This document shows, one piece after another, positions 24,801-32,481 of a stretch of 41,885 nucleotides of DNA. Within the stretch, counting starts at the first letter, position 1. Each line of letters starts with the position of its first letter. Position numbers and translations under genes: made by a program. Source of the DNA: Defluviitaleaceae bacterium (lineage in GTDB: Bacteria > Bacillota > Clostridia > Lachnospirales > WRAA01); the NCBI GenBank assembly GCA_009780015.1, contig WRAW01000015.1, forward strand, positions 1 to 41,885. Direction: 5' to 3'. The notes below the pieces were generated by a model, which was not told where the DNA came from, ran no database searches, and saw nothing but the letters and a program-made list of their open reading frames with translations.

Positions 24801-25319
24801 CTGCTGCCCGGCGCAAACAGCCAAGGCTTGTCCGACTTGGACATTCTTCCCGGCGAGGCGTTCCTGGATCAGCTTGCTTCAGGGGAAATCCGCGGCATGT
24901 TTGTATTCGGCGAGGACGTTCCGGGAGTAGACCTCAACAAGCTGGAGTTTCTCGCGGTTCAGGATATCCATATGACCGAGACGGCGCAAAAGGCGGACGT
25001 AGTGTTCCCAGCCTCCAGCTTTGCCGAGACGGACGGAAGCTATACCTCGGCCGATGGAAGAGCGCGGATTCTCAACAAGGCAGTCGAGCCGTATCCCGCA
25101 ATGGACAACAGCGTCCAGGCGCTTGAGCTGGCGGCTCTGGCCGGAGCGCCACTTGGATACCGCAACGCGGAAGACATACGCCGCGCAATACGCCGGAAGC
25201 CAATCGTAAAACAAGCCCCCCGCCTAGCTGTTCCCGGCGGCGAGAACTTGTCGCGGGAGGCGGTTCCGATCAGCAATGAACTATACGCCGGTTTCATAGA
25301 ATATACCGGCAGCAAGTAA
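21855..25319 (+). CDS. Multidomain 2Fe-2S / GltD-NfnB / ferredoxin / FdhA-like fusion (StnC-like)
   Basis: 1154 residues. Residues 1-90: 2Fe-2S domain (CHDDRVKLYGSCGIC). About 95-530: GltD/NfnB-type domain with Fe-S cysteines (CRPPCVLACPAQTDC), the FAD motif VAIVGGGPGGLTAA and the NAD(P)H motif VAVVGGGNTAMDASR followed by NVYRRTRNEMP. About 600-690: two 4Fe-4S motifs (CILCGLCVRVC, CIGCGMCVDMCP). About 690-1154: a formate-dehydrogenase/NuoG-like domain whose 4Fe-4S site is kept (CSFCSVGC...CEKGRFG). Where FDH has its Mo-binding Cys or Sec (RVCHSPSVAGL-like), this protein has RVSGGLGDVLG, so it should not be a formate dehydrogenase. GAGGGGAGA precedes the start. Confidence 0.8.
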   Translation: MSKIRVNIDGRECFGYDSQTIFEIARENGVDIPTLCHDDRVKLYGSCGICVVETEGNPKLLRSCSTLAANGMIIKTDSERVRYSRKTTLELLLSDHTGDCRPPCVLACPAQTDCQGYVGLIANGEYDEALKLIKEKIPLPASIGRVCPHPCEEACRRELVEEPIAIAAIKRFAGDMDIDTAGGLFTPDVGEPTGKSVAIVGGGPGGLTAAYFLRKKGHAVTIYDAMPHMGGMLRYGIPEYRLPKKLLQTEIDSIEQMGVTLKNNVRIGSDVTLDHLRRVYDAVIVAVGAWSSSDLRCPGEELDGVLGGIDFLRDVVLGSRVFAGRKVAVVGGGNTAMDASRTAVRLGAEAVYNVYRRTRNEMPAEEIEIVEADEEGVIFKNLTNPIEVVGENGKVVALRLQVMELGEPDASGRRAPVPVPGKEERLEVDTVIAAIGQKLAPAGLEGIELTKWGTISADESTFLTSLPGVFAIGDATNNGADIAISAIGDAAKAVDMVDQYLKGERLEYKEPYLVKSEKTAEDFADKQKQRRVHAHHRPANQRRGDFVEISTAFSKEEARNEASRCLECGCQDYFECKLLKYAHQYDVRPEDFSGAAPSGLVDETHPFIVRNPGKCILCGLCVRVCEEVVGPAALGLVSRGFGAEVKSALDAGLKDAGCIGCGMCVDMCPTGALTETMPIAKRTPLEERITETACSFCSVGCQTKLASVGNTLTRSLPAAERQSDAFLCEKGRFGFGEIARRKRLAAPLVKGEDGFIETSFEYAADYANRGLRALQARHGEGCVAVAISDRYTNEEAFLIKEYANRALHTDKVFSFGRVSGGLGDVLGRDCSTSSLDELDGTELIVLVEANLMKNHASAGMKVRRAAGNGVKLLVLGGEDPLMDEIATMKVDTGNMDVLRQMVKRALESGKNKNADGRDELAAWLESIAVGEKARAAADMYLSAKKAIIIFEKNTLSKDAARLVGNLTVLGGHATGPRDGVVQLLPGANSQGLSDLDILPGEAFLDQLASGEIRGMFVFGEDVPGVDLNKLEFLAVQDIHMTETAQKADVVFPASSFAETDGSYTSADGRARILNKAVEPYPAMDNSVQALELAALAGAPLGYRNAEDIRRAIRRKPIVKQAPRLAVPGGENLSREAVPISNELYAGFIEYTGSK

Positions 25320-25345
25320 TCCGTAATCAATAATTTCCATGTGTG

Positions 25346-25382
25346 AAGCAATCCGATGCTGTTGCGTCATGCCGGATTGCTT
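25346..25382 (+). terminator. Terminator-like hairpin after the transhydrogenase operon
   Basis: AAGCAATCCG and CGGATTGCTT form a perfect 10-bp stem with a 17-base loop, 27 bases after the stop, followed by TTGCGC. The T run is short. Confidence 0.55.
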
Positions 25383-25385
25383 TGC

Positions 25386-25500
25386 GCATTATAGGAATAT
25401 GACTGCGAAACTGCATCAAATGAGGGGTGCGCGGAATCGCAAGATCCCGTGCTGTTTACCCCGGCGCGTGATGCAGATTGAGCTGCATATTCCTATATGC
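25386..25500. repeat. 115-bp imperfect inverted repeat
   Basis: GCATTATAGGAATATG (25386-25401) pairs with CATATTCCTATATGC (25486-25500), and CTGCATCA (25411-25418) pairs with TGATGCAG (25469-25476); GGGG and CCCC lie further in. This gives a long interrupted hairpin with no coding potential. Its ends do not match the other elements in the window. It may be another miniature element or a structured transcript. Confidence 0.5.
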
Positions 25501-25546
25501 CGATATGTCGGAAGACAGCAGGTTTTTGTTTGTTCAAAACTCTCAC

Positions 25547-25575
25547 TTGACAACCACTTCGATTAATAGTAAACT
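25547..25575 (+). promoter_or_regulatory. Promoter of the pyr operon
   Basis: TTGACA (25547-25552), a 17-base spacer and TAAACT (25570-25575). The expected start near 25582 gives a very short 5' end before the leader peptide's ribosome binding site. Confidence 0.7.
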
Positions 25576-25596
25576 ATTTCGGGCGGTGAATGAATA

Positions 25597-25719
25597 ATGG
25601 TACTGATTGACGTTGGAATATGGAACAATGAAGGAATGTGGGGTAATCTTATTCCCAATTTCAATCTTCATCTTCAATCTTCACCTTCAATTTTAAATTT
25701 TGTTTTTCAATCTCCTTGA
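25597..25719 (+). CDS. Predicted pyr operon leader peptide (40 codons)
   Basis: A 40-codon open frame starting MVLIDVGIWNNEGMW and ending FVFQSP-stop. The ribosome binding site is GGGCGGTGA (25581-25589), one mismatch from GGAGGTGA, with about 8 bases to the ATG. The second half is read through a pyrimidine-rich stretch, and 13 of the 17 bases at 25691-25707 are T. The TGA stop (25717-25719) lies in the loop of the terminator hairpin. A ribosome finishing this frame would therefore cover the 5' arm of the hairpin. This is the logic of the E. coli pyrBI leader; the peptide itself shows no similarity that I can see. Confidence 0.6.
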   Translation: MVLIDVGIWNNEGMWGNLIPNFNLHLQSSPSILNFVFQSP

Positions 25720-25741
25720 TTCGCGGGGAGATTTTTTATTT
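25709..25741 (+). terminator. Attenuator-like intrinsic terminator before pyrB
   Basis: AATCTCC (25709-25715) pairs with GGAGATT (25727-25733), followed by TTTTATTTC. It is downstream of the operon promoter and 20 bases before pyrB, so it must be read through for expression. The T-rich tract just before it would make RNA polymerase pause when UTP is low. No sequence resembling a PyrR-binding loop was recognised. Confidence 0.65.
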
Positions 25742-25759
25742 CAGGGAGGAGAGGTTTGA

Positions 25760-26689
25760 ATGGACTTGCAAGGCAGACACCTGGTAGAACCGCTGGATTT
25801 ATCGGTGGATGAGATTGAATGGCTGATTGACGCGGCCGGGCGCATTGTTGCCAAGCCCGAGGATTATGCCGAAGCTTGCAAGGGGAAACTGCTTGCGACG
25901 CTGTTTTACGAGCCAAGTACGAGGACTAGGTTTTCGTTCGAGGCGGCGATGCTGCGGCTGGGCGGGCAGGTTATCGGCTTTTCAGAGCCGTCGTCAAGCT
26001 CCGTGTCAAAGGGCGAAAGCATTGCGGACACCATCAGGACTGTCGCGTGCTACGCGGATATAGCGGTCATGCGCCATCCAAAGGAGGGTTCGGCCCTGGT
26101 GGCGTCGAGGTGTGCTGACATACCCGTCATCAACGGCGGGGACGGCGGACATCATCACCCGACGCAGACCCTAACCGACCTGATGACCATTAAGCTCGAA
26201 AAGGGCGGATTTAACAACATTACGGTGGGGATGTGCGGCGACTTGAAGTTTGGGCGCACGGTACACTCCCTGATACGCGCGCTTACCCGTTACAGCGGTG
26301 TAAGGTTTGTGCTGATTTCCCCGGATGAACTTCGCGTACCGGAATATGTGCGCGAAGAGGTCGAGAGGTCGGGCGCGGAGTTCGAGGAGACCCGCGACTT
26401 GCGCGAAGCCCTGCCGGAGCTTGACGTGTTGTACATGACCCGCGTGCAGCGCGAGAGGTTTTTTAACGAAGAGGATTACATCCGTCTCAAAGACAGCTAT
26501 ATCCTTGACGCGGAAAAACTCAGGAGCGCCAAACAAAGCTTGATGGTACTTCATCCGTTGCCGCGCGTAAACGAAATATCCGCAGATGTGGACGCCGACC
26601 CGCGCGCCTTCTATTTCCGGCAGGCCAAGAACGGCATGTATATCAGGATGGCGCTGATAATGGCGCTGCTCGGATCGAAAGGGGTATAG
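25760..26689 (+). CDS. pyrB: Aspartate carbamoyltransferase catalytic chain
   Basis: 309 residues, the standard length. It joins carbamoyl phosphate and aspartate, the first committed step of pyrimidine synthesis. The carbamoyl-phosphate motif is [15 protein letters not shown] (near 52), HPTQTLTDL is near 134 and HPLPRVNEI near 265. GGGAGGAGAGG lies before the ATG. pyrI follows after 2 bases, so this is the regulated, dodecamer-forming type of enzyme. Confidence 0.95.
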   Translation: MDLQGRHLVEPLDLSVDEIEWLIDAAGRIVAKPEDYAEACKGKLLATLFYEPSTRTRFSFEAAMLRLGGQVIGFSEPSSSSVSKGESIADTIRTVACYADIAVMRHPKEGSALVASRCADIPVINGGDGGHHHPTQTLTDLMTIKLEKGGFNNITVGMCGDLKFGRTVHSLIRALTRYSGVRFVLISPDELRVPEYVREEVERSGAEFEETRDLREALPELDVLYMTRVQRERFFNEEDYIRLKDSYILDAEKLRSAKQSLMVLHPLPRVNEISADVDADPRAFYFRQAKNGMYIRMALIMALLGSKGV

Positions 26690-26691
26690 TC

Positions 26692-27108
26692 ATGGAAATA
26701 AACAGCATTGCCAACGGGATCGTTATAGACCATATCCGCGCCGGGTTTGGGCTCAAGGTGCTGGAATACCTGAAAATTGACAAGGGGCTTGGCTCCGTGG
26801 CAATAATTATGAATGCCGTAAGCGAAAAGCACGGCCGTAAAGACCTTATCAAGCTTGAAAACGTCGAAAACGTCGATGTGGACGTGCTGGGGCTTATCGA
26901 CCATAACGCGACGGTAATATACATTAAAAACGATGGGATCGTGAAAAAAGCGAAGCTGTCGCTCCCCGAGAAAGTGACGAACGTAATCCTGTGCAAGAAT
27001 CCGCGCTGCGTTACGTCGGTTGAGGCTGTGCCGCATGTGTTCCATCTGGCGGACGCTTCGGGCAAGTATCGGTGCGAGTATTGCGACAACATGGTAAAAA
27101 GCCAATGA
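26692..27108 (+). CDS. pyrI: Aspartate carbamoyltransferase regulatory chain
   Basis: 138 residues. The N-terminal allosteric nucleotide-binding domain starts INSIANGIVIDHI, and the C-terminal zinc domain holds the four cysteines as CKNPRC and CEYC. It links the catalytic trimers and confers nucleotide feedback. The stop overlaps pyrC by ATGA. Confidence 0.94.
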   Translation: MEINSIANGIVIDHIRAGFGLKVLEYLKIDKGLGSVAIIMNAVSEKHGRKDLIKLENVENVDVDVLGLIDHNATVIYIKNDGIVKKAKLSLPEKVTNVILCKNPRCVTSVEAVPHVFHLADASGKYRCEYCDNMVKSQ

Positions 27109-28406
27109 GAGATAATCGGCAACTGTTGATTACCGGCGGAAGGGTCATTGATCCGCGAAGCGGAACCGACGAGGCGCGCGACATATTTGTCGCAGACGGC
27201 GTTATCAGGCCGGTTTTCGCCGACACGCCGGATTGCCGCGTGTTTGACGCGTCCGGGATGATTATTGTTCCGGGGCTTGTGGACTTGCATGTGCATTTTC
27301 GTGAGCCGGGCGCGGAGTATAAGGAAGACATAGAGTCCGGAAGCCGCGCGGCGGCGCGCGGTGGATACACGACGGTTTGCTGTATGCCGAACACAAAACC
27401 GGCCATTGACAGCCGGGAGATTGTTGAGCTTGTGGCCGGGCGCGGCCGAAAAAACGGGCTTGTGAACCTGCTTGTCGTGGGGGCTCTTAGCAAGGGGCAG
27501 GAAGGGCGTGAGCTCGCCGATTTTGAGGGGATGCTAAGAGGCGGCGTATGCGCCCTGTCCGACGACGGCAAAACGCTCATGGATTATGATCTGATGCGCC
27601 AAGCCGCAACGCGCGCGAAAGAACTTGGCCTGCTGATAACAGACCACGCTGAAAATCATGTTAAAAGCGTGGGCGGCGTTATTAACGACGGCGACGTGTC
27701 GCGGAGTTTAGGGGTCTATGGAATACCGAGCAGCGCTGAGGCCGACATTGTTGCGCGGGATATCGAGCTTGCGCGGGAAACGGGATGCCGTATACACTTG
27801 CAGCACATCAGCGCAAAGGAAAGCGTCGCGCTGATATGCGAGGCAAAGCGCCGGGGTATCCCCATAACCGCCGAAACAGCCCCGCATTACTTCACCTTGA
27901 CTGACGAGGCGGTGCTTGTCCACGGCGCAAATGCCAAGATGAACCCGCCGCTGAGAACAGAGAGCGACAAACAAGCCATAATCGAAGCTCTGCGCGACGG
28001 TACAATCGACGTCATAGCCACAGACCACGCGCCGCATTCCGTAGAAGAAAAATCGCGGCCGCTTGAACAGGCGCCGTTTGGCGTTGTCGGGCTGGAAACG
28101 GCGTTCGCGGTAAGCTATACCGCGCTGGTTGCTCCGGGGCACATAACTTTGCCGGAGCTTGTACGCCTGATGAGCTTTAACCCGGCAAACATCCTGAACT
28201 TAGAGAGCGGCGGTCTTGCCGTCCGTGATACGGCGAATTTCGCGGTGTTTGATATTGGCAATCCGTACGGCATTGATTGTGGAAGATTCGTATCCAAAGG
28301 TAGGAATACGCCGTTTAACGGGATGAAGGTGTACGGGCGTACGGCTCTCACTGTTTGCAGCGGTAAGATAAGTTGGGAGGACGGCAATGATAGATCATTT
28401 AATTGA
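27105..28406 (+). CDS. pyrC: Dihydroorotase
   Basis: A 433-residue class I (amidohydrolase-type) dihydroorotase. Metal ligands are visible in DLHVHFREPG (near 60), in the His residues of ITDHAEN and LQHISA, and in ATDHAPHS (near 305). The ATG at 27105 overlaps the pyrI stop; a longer in-frame extension would lie inside pyrI and is not favoured. It cyclises carbamoyl aspartate to dihydroorotate. It overlaps pyrF by 20 bases. Confidence 0.93.
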   Translation: MRDNRQLLITGGRVIDPRSGTDEARDIFVADGVIRPVFADTPDCRVFDASGMIIVPGLVDLHVHFREPGAEYKEDIESGSRAAARGGYTTVCCMPNTKPAIDSREIVELVAGRGRKNGLVNLLVVGALSKGQEGRELADFEGMLRGGVCALSDDGKTLMDYDLMRQAATRAKELGLLITDHAENHVKSVGGVINDGDVSRSLGVYGIPSSAEADIVARDIELARETGCRIHLQHISAKESVALICEAKRRGIPITAETAPHYFTLTDEAVLVHGANAKMNPPLRTESDKQAIIEALRDGTIDVIATDHAPHSVEEKSRPLEQAPFGVVGLETAFAVSYTALVAPGHITLPELVRLMSFNPANILNLESGGLAVRDTANFAVFDIGNPYGIDCGRFVSKGRNTPFNGMKVYGRTALTVCSGKISWEDGNDRSFN

Positions 28407-29286
28407 AAGGATCGAAGTCTTGGGCGCGCCGGTTGTCGTCGGGCTTGACCCGACTCTGGAAATGATACCGGGAAGGATTAGGCAAGGCGATTCCTTTGAG
28501 GCGATATCCTCGGCGATGTTTGAGTTCAACCGTGAGATTATCGACGCGGTATACGACCTTGTGCCAGCCGTCAAGCCGCAGATAGCCATGTATGAGCGAT
28601 TCGGCGCCGACGGGCTGTGGGCGTACGCGGATACGGCGGCCTATGCCCGAAGCAAGGGTCTGCTGGTTATCGGAGACATAAAGCGCGGTGATATATCAAG
28701 TACGGCGGAGGCATACGCCGCGCACATCGGCGGTACGGAAGCGGGCGGACAAAGGCTCTTTCCCTGGCCGGTGGATGCCGTGACGCTGAACCCGTACTTC
28801 GGTAAGGACAGCTTGACGCCGTACCTCGACATATGCGCGGCGCAGGAGAAGGGAATATTCCTGCTGGTCAAGACGAGCAACCCCGGCAGCGGCGACTTAC
28901 AGGACTTGCGGCTGGAGTCCGGCAAGCTGGTTTATGAGCATGTCGCCGACTTGGTGTCGGAATGGGGCAGGGATTTTGTCGGCAAGCACGGCTACAGCAA
29001 GGTCGGGGCTGTGGCAGGTGCGACGTTTCCCGAGCAGGGCCGCGAAATGAGGAAGCGTATGCCTCACACCTTCTTCCTTGTACCGGGATATGGGGCGCAG
29101 GGAGGGTCAGGCAAGGACTTGCAAGGATTTTTTGACGCAGACGGGTCGGGCTGTATAGTAAACTCCTCGCGCGGTATTACAGCGGCTTGGAAGAAGGACA
29201 AACGCTTTGGCGAACACGGCGTAGGCGACGCGGCGCGCGAGGCCGTGGAAGCCATGATAAAAGACTTGAGGGAGGCTTGGTCTTGA
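28387..29286 (+). CDS. pyrF: Orotidine 5'-phosphate decarboxylase (long type)
   Basis: 299 residues, the longer PyrF type. The catalytic lysine/aspartate motif is IGDIKRGDISSTAEAY near residue 96. VVGLDPTLEMIPG at the start and the phosphate-binding region near GYGAQGGSG agree. It makes UMP from OMP. GGGAGG precedes the ATG inside the end of pyrC. Confidence 0.93.
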   Translation: MIDHLIERIEVLGAPVVVGLDPTLEMIPGRIRQGDSFEAISSAMFEFNREIIDAVYDLVPAVKPQIAMYERFGADGLWAYADTAAYARSKGLLVIGDIKRGDISSTAEAYAAHIGGTEAGGQRLFPWPVDAVTLNPYFGKDSLTPYLDICAAQEKGIFLLVKTSNPGSGDLQDLRLESGKLVYEHVADLVSEWGRDFVGKHGYSKVGAVAGATFPEQGREMRKRMPHTFFLVPGYGAQGGSGKDLQGFFDADGSGCIVNSSRGITAAWKKDKRFGEHGVGDAAREAVEAMIKDLREAWS

Positions 29287-30035
29287 GCGGCGTATGTACT
29301 GCCGAGATTATAGGCAACGACGAAATCGCGCCCGGGATATTCAAGCTGCGCCTGAGGTTGCCCGCCGGGTATCAGCGCCCGGAGCCGGGGCAGTTTGTGA
29401 ATCTTTATCTTAACGACCCAAGCCGCTTGCTTCCGCGCCCTATCAGCGTCTGCGGCTGGCACGAAAGCGTGCTGACCTTGGTTTACGCTGTGGTCGGCGC
29501 GGGAACCAGGGCGATTTCCGGCTATGGAATCGGAGCGAAAATCCGCGTTTCGACCCCGCTCGGAAACGGCTTTGCTGTACAGCCGGTCAAAAGCTGTATA
29601 TTGGTCGGCGGGGGCGTTGGTGTGCCGCCGCTGTTATATCTTGCGAACAGGCTGGCGGAGAATGGCCGTGATGCCCTTGCGGTGTTGGGTTTTCGCGGCG
29701 AGCCGTTTTTGACGGACGAATTCCCATGCGCCGTAGAAGTCGCCACAGACGACGGTTCCGCAGGATTCAAGGGTAACGTGGTGGAGCTGCTGGAAAAGTT
29801 GAATCTCCCGGCGTCCGGCACGCAAATATTAGCCTGCGGGCCAAAGCCGATGCTTGGGGCTCTGGCGAAGTTTGCCGCCAAGCGCGGTATTGCGCTGCAA
29901 GTATCCCTCGAGGAACGTATGGGCTGCGGCTATGGCGCGTGTGTGGGCTGCGTCTGCAAGACGGCGGGCGGTAGCCGCAAGGTATGCGAGGATGGGCCAG
30001 TGTTTGCCGGGGACGAGGTGATTTGGGATGAGTGA
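29283..30035 (+). CDS. pyrK: Dihydroorotate dehydrogenase electron transfer subunit
   Basis: 250 residues from a TTG that overlaps the pyrF stop, with GGGAGG about 7 bases upstream. FAD binds through RPISVCGW; NAD contacts are expected around GGGVGVPPLLY; the 2Fe-2S cluster is held by MGCGYGACVGCVC and the later CEDGP. It passes electrons from PyrD to NAD+. It overlaps pyrD by 8 bases. Confidence 0.93.
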   Translation: MSGVCTAEIIGNDEIAPGIFKLRLRLPAGYQRPEPGQFVNLYLNDPSRLLPRPISVCGWHESVLTLVYAVVGAGTRAISGYGIGAKIRVSTPLGNGFAVQPVKSCILVGGGVGVPPLLYLANRLAENGRDALAVLGFRGEPFLTDEFPCAVEVATDDGSAGFKGNVVELLEKLNLPASGTQILACGPKPMLGALAKFAAKRGIALQVSLEERMGCGYGACVGCVCKTAGGSRKVCEDGPVFAGDEVIWDE

Positions 30036-30942
30036 TTTGCGGGTTATCTTTTGCGGGCTGGAGCTTCAGAACCCGATTGTTACGGCCTCCGGTACGTTTT
30101 CTGCGAAGGGAAGCGGAAAGTTCTACGACTTTTCGAGATTGGGCGCGGTTACGTCAAAGGGCGTGGCAATCGACCCGTGGCCGGGAAACCCTACGCCGCG
30201 CATAGCCGAGACGCACAGCGGTATGCTCAATGCCATAGGGCTGGAAAACCCCGGAGCGGAGAGGTTTATCGCTGAGGAACTGCCGCTTATAAGAAACGGA
30301 ATTGATTTTTCCGGCACAAGGATAATCGCAAACGTAGCGGGTCGCAGCGTTGAAGAGTATGTGCGGGCCGCCGAACTGCTTAACGCCGCTGACGTAGACA
30401 TGCTCGAGCTTAACATATCATGCCCGAACATCAAGGAAGGCGGCGTTTCATTCGGAACGTCCCCAGCAGTGGCCGCCAAGGTTACGCAGGAAGTGCGCCG
30501 CGTCGTGACAAAGCCGCTCATAGTAAAGCTGACGCCTAATGTGACGGACATTTGCGAAATAGCGCATGCGGCGGAGTCATCCGGGGCGGACGCGCTTTCC
30601 CTTATAAATACGCTGACCGGAATGAGGATAGACGTACGGAAGCGCCGCCATGTTCTCGCGAACAAAACAGGCGGGCTTTCCGGCCCCGCGATAATGCCTG
30701 TAGCGATACGCATGGTCTATCAAGTCGCTTCCGCGGTAAAGATACCCATACTGGGCATGGGCGGGATTATGAGCGGCGCGGATGCGGCGGAATTCCTGAT
30801 GGCGGGGGCTTCGGCGGTAGCCGTGGGCACTGCGGCGCTGGTAGACCCCACCGCGCCGGTGCGTATATTGGATGAACTGAAAGACTTCATGGACGAGCAT
30901 GGTTTTGCAAATATCGAGGCAGTCAAAAACGCATTGAAATAG
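30028..30942 (+). CDS. pyrD: Dihydroorotate dehydrogenase, class 1B catalytic subunit
   Basis: 304 residues. The active-site cysteine of class 1 enzymes is in ELNISCPNIKEGG near residue 135, and the FMN phosphate region is IPILGMGGIMSGADAAEF. Together with pyrK this is the NAD-dependent 1B form, as expected in an anaerobe. Confidence 0.94.
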   Translation: MSDLRVIFCGLELQNPIVTASGTFSAKGSGKFYDFSRLGAVTSKGVAIDPWPGNPTPRIAETHSGMLNAIGLENPGAERFIAEELPLIRNGIDFSGTRIIANVAGRSVEEYVRAAELLNAADVDMLELNISCPNIKEGGVSFGTSPAVAAKVTQEVRRVVTKPLIVKLTPNVTDICEIAHAAESSGADALSLINTLTGMRIDVRKRRHVLANKTGGLSGPAIMPVAIRMVYQVASAVKIPILGMGGIMSGADAAEFLMAGASAVAVGTAALVDPTAPVRILDELKDFMDEHGFANIEAVKNALK

Positions 30943-30965
30943 ATAAATTATGCCAGGAGGCGGGT

Positions 30966-31631
30966 ATGGATTATAAGTCGGAATTTATAACGTTTATGGC
31001 AAGGGCGGGCGCGCTCACCTTCGGGGACTTTGTCACGAAGAGCGGGCGAAGGACGCCGTACTTTGTAAACACGGGCAAGTACAGCGATGGCGGACAGATT
31101 TCCAGGCTGGGAAATTTCTACGCCGACTGCATCATGGAAAACGTAAATATCACCGAGAATACAGTGCTGTTCGGCCCGGCTTACAAGGGCGTCGCACTTG
31201 CGGTGTCCGCGGCAGTCGCGCTGTCCGGGCGCGGGGTGAACGTGGGCTACTGTTTCAACCGCAAGGAAGTCAAGGATCACGGAGAGGGCGGCGCGCTGGT
31301 CGGGCACAAGTTGACCGGCGGCGACAGGGTACTCATCATCGAAGACGTAATCACGGCTGGCACGGCTGTGCGGGAAGTACTGCCGATACTTCAAGAAGCC
31401 GGAGCGGTCGTAGACGGTTTGATAATATCCGTAGACCGCATGGAGCGCGGCGCTGGCGAACGTACCGCGATACAGGAGATATGGGAGGAATACAATATCC
31501 CAACGTTCCCAATCGTAAATGTGCGTGACATTCTCAAGTGCCTTCACAACAACCCCGTAGACGGAAAAGTATTGATAGACGACGGTACGGCGGCGCGAAT
31601 AGAAGCTTATATGGAGGAATATTGTGTATAG
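30966..31631 (+). CDS. pyrE: Orotate phosphoribosyltransferase
   Basis: 221 residues. The PRPP-binding motif is VLIIEDVITAGTAVREV near residue 125; GPAYKGVALAV and the flexible loop FNRKEVKDHGEGG are also typical. CAGGAGG lies 6-7 bases before the ATG. It is the last gene of the pyr operon. Confidence 0.94.
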   Translation: MDYKSEFITFMARAGALTFGDFVTKSGRRTPYFVNTGKYSDGGQISRLGNFYADCIMENVNITENTVLFGPAYKGVALAVSAAVALSGRGVNVGYCFNRKEVKDHGEGGALVGHKLTGGDRVLIIEDVITAGTAVREVLPILQEAGAVVDGLIISVDRMERGAGERTAIQEIWEEYNIPTFPIVNVRDILKCLHNNPVDGKVLIDDGTAARIEAYMEEYCV

Positions 31632-31648
31632 TAGAAGGGTTTGATTAA

Positions 31649-32410
31649 GTGCGAACAAGCATTAAAATGATTGCCACAGACCTTGACGGCACGCTGCTGA
31701 GATCGGATAAAACCATATCGGAACACACAAAATCCGTATTAAGCCGATGCCGGGAATCCGGCCTTAAATTGGTATATGCCACAGGGCGCGGCGGAATTGA
31801 CGCCAACATTGTTCCGCCGGAGCTTTTTGACGGAAGAATCACCATGAACGGCGCAGTTGCAAAGGCCGGTGATGCGGTTGTTTATAACTGTCCGATACCT
31901 TACCGGGACGCTCGCCGGCTTCTCGTTTCTTGTGATAAGCGAGGCTTGCGCATAGTATCGCAAACAAGTGATATGCACTATTCCAATTTCGCGACGTCGG
32001 ATGTGTGGCCAAGGCTTACAAATTATAAGATCGTAGATTTTTCACGGCATGACGCGGACGCGGAAAAAATATATACTTTCGACCTTACGCCCGAAGATAT
32101 AAGCTTTATAGAAAACCAGCTTCCTGACAACCTGTACATGGTTGTGATGACAGACGGTTTAGCCATGATTGTGCATAAAGGCGCTACGAAGTCGAAAGCG
32201 GTTTCCGAACTGGCAAGTTTTTGGGGTATCGACAAGTCTGAGATTGTAGCTTTCGGCGACGACTTGAATGATATCGACATGATTTCATACGCGGGAGTAG
32301 GCGTAGCCATGGAAAACGCGCTTGATGAAGTGAAAGCCGCCGCCGGTCATGTCTGCAGCTCCAATGACCATGACGGTGCGGTAAGGTGGTTGGAAGATAA
32401 TGTGTTGTGA
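31649..32410 (+). CDS. HAD superfamily (Cof-type) phosphatase
   Basis: A 253-residue HAD hydrolase of the Cof/YidA type. Motif I is ATDLDGTLLRSD, motif II is near VYATGR, motif III is the lysine in GATKSKAVSE, and motif IV is VAFGDDLNDIDMI. A large cap domain lies between. Such enzymes remove phosphate from sugar phosphates or flavin and pyridoxal precursors; the substrate cannot be told. The GTG at 31649 has GAAGGG 9 bases upstream; the ATG six codons later is possible. It follows pyrE after 17 bases and may be co-transcribed. Confidence 0.82.
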   Translation: MRTSIKMIATDLDGTLLRSDKTISEHTKSVLSRCRESGLKLVYATGRGGIDANIVPPELFDGRITMNGAVAKAGDAVVYNCPIPYRDARRLLVSCDKRGLRIVSQTSDMHYSNFATSDVWPRLTNYKIVDFSRHDADAEKIYTFDLTPEDISFIENQLPDNLYMVVMTDGLAMIVHKGATKSKAVSELASFWGIDKSEIVAFGDDLNDIDMISYAGVGVAMENALDEVKAAAGHVCSSNDHDGAVRWLEDNVL

Positions 32411-32431
32411 TGATATTTATGAAGTAAGGAA

Positions 32432-32476
32432 ACGCCCCTCGTTCCACGTATTAGTTAATCGTGGCGCGAGGGGCGT
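32432..32476. terminator. Bidirectional terminator between convergent operons
   Basis: ACGCCCCTCG and CGAGGGGCGT form a perfect 10-bp stem; after a two-base mismatch CCACG/CGTGG extends it. T-rich bases follow on each strand. It lies between the HAD gene (+) and the amidohydrolase gene (-). Confidence 0.7.
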
Positions 32477-32481
32477 GTTTG

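Noticed and set aside
21855-25319. Selenocysteine formate dehydrogenase
   Set aside because: There is no in-frame TGA, and the metal-ligand position is not Cys.
25582-25759. PyrR-controlled attenuator
   Set aside because: I could not find the conserved PyrR-binding loop or a separate antiterminator stem; the leader peptide explains the arrangement better.
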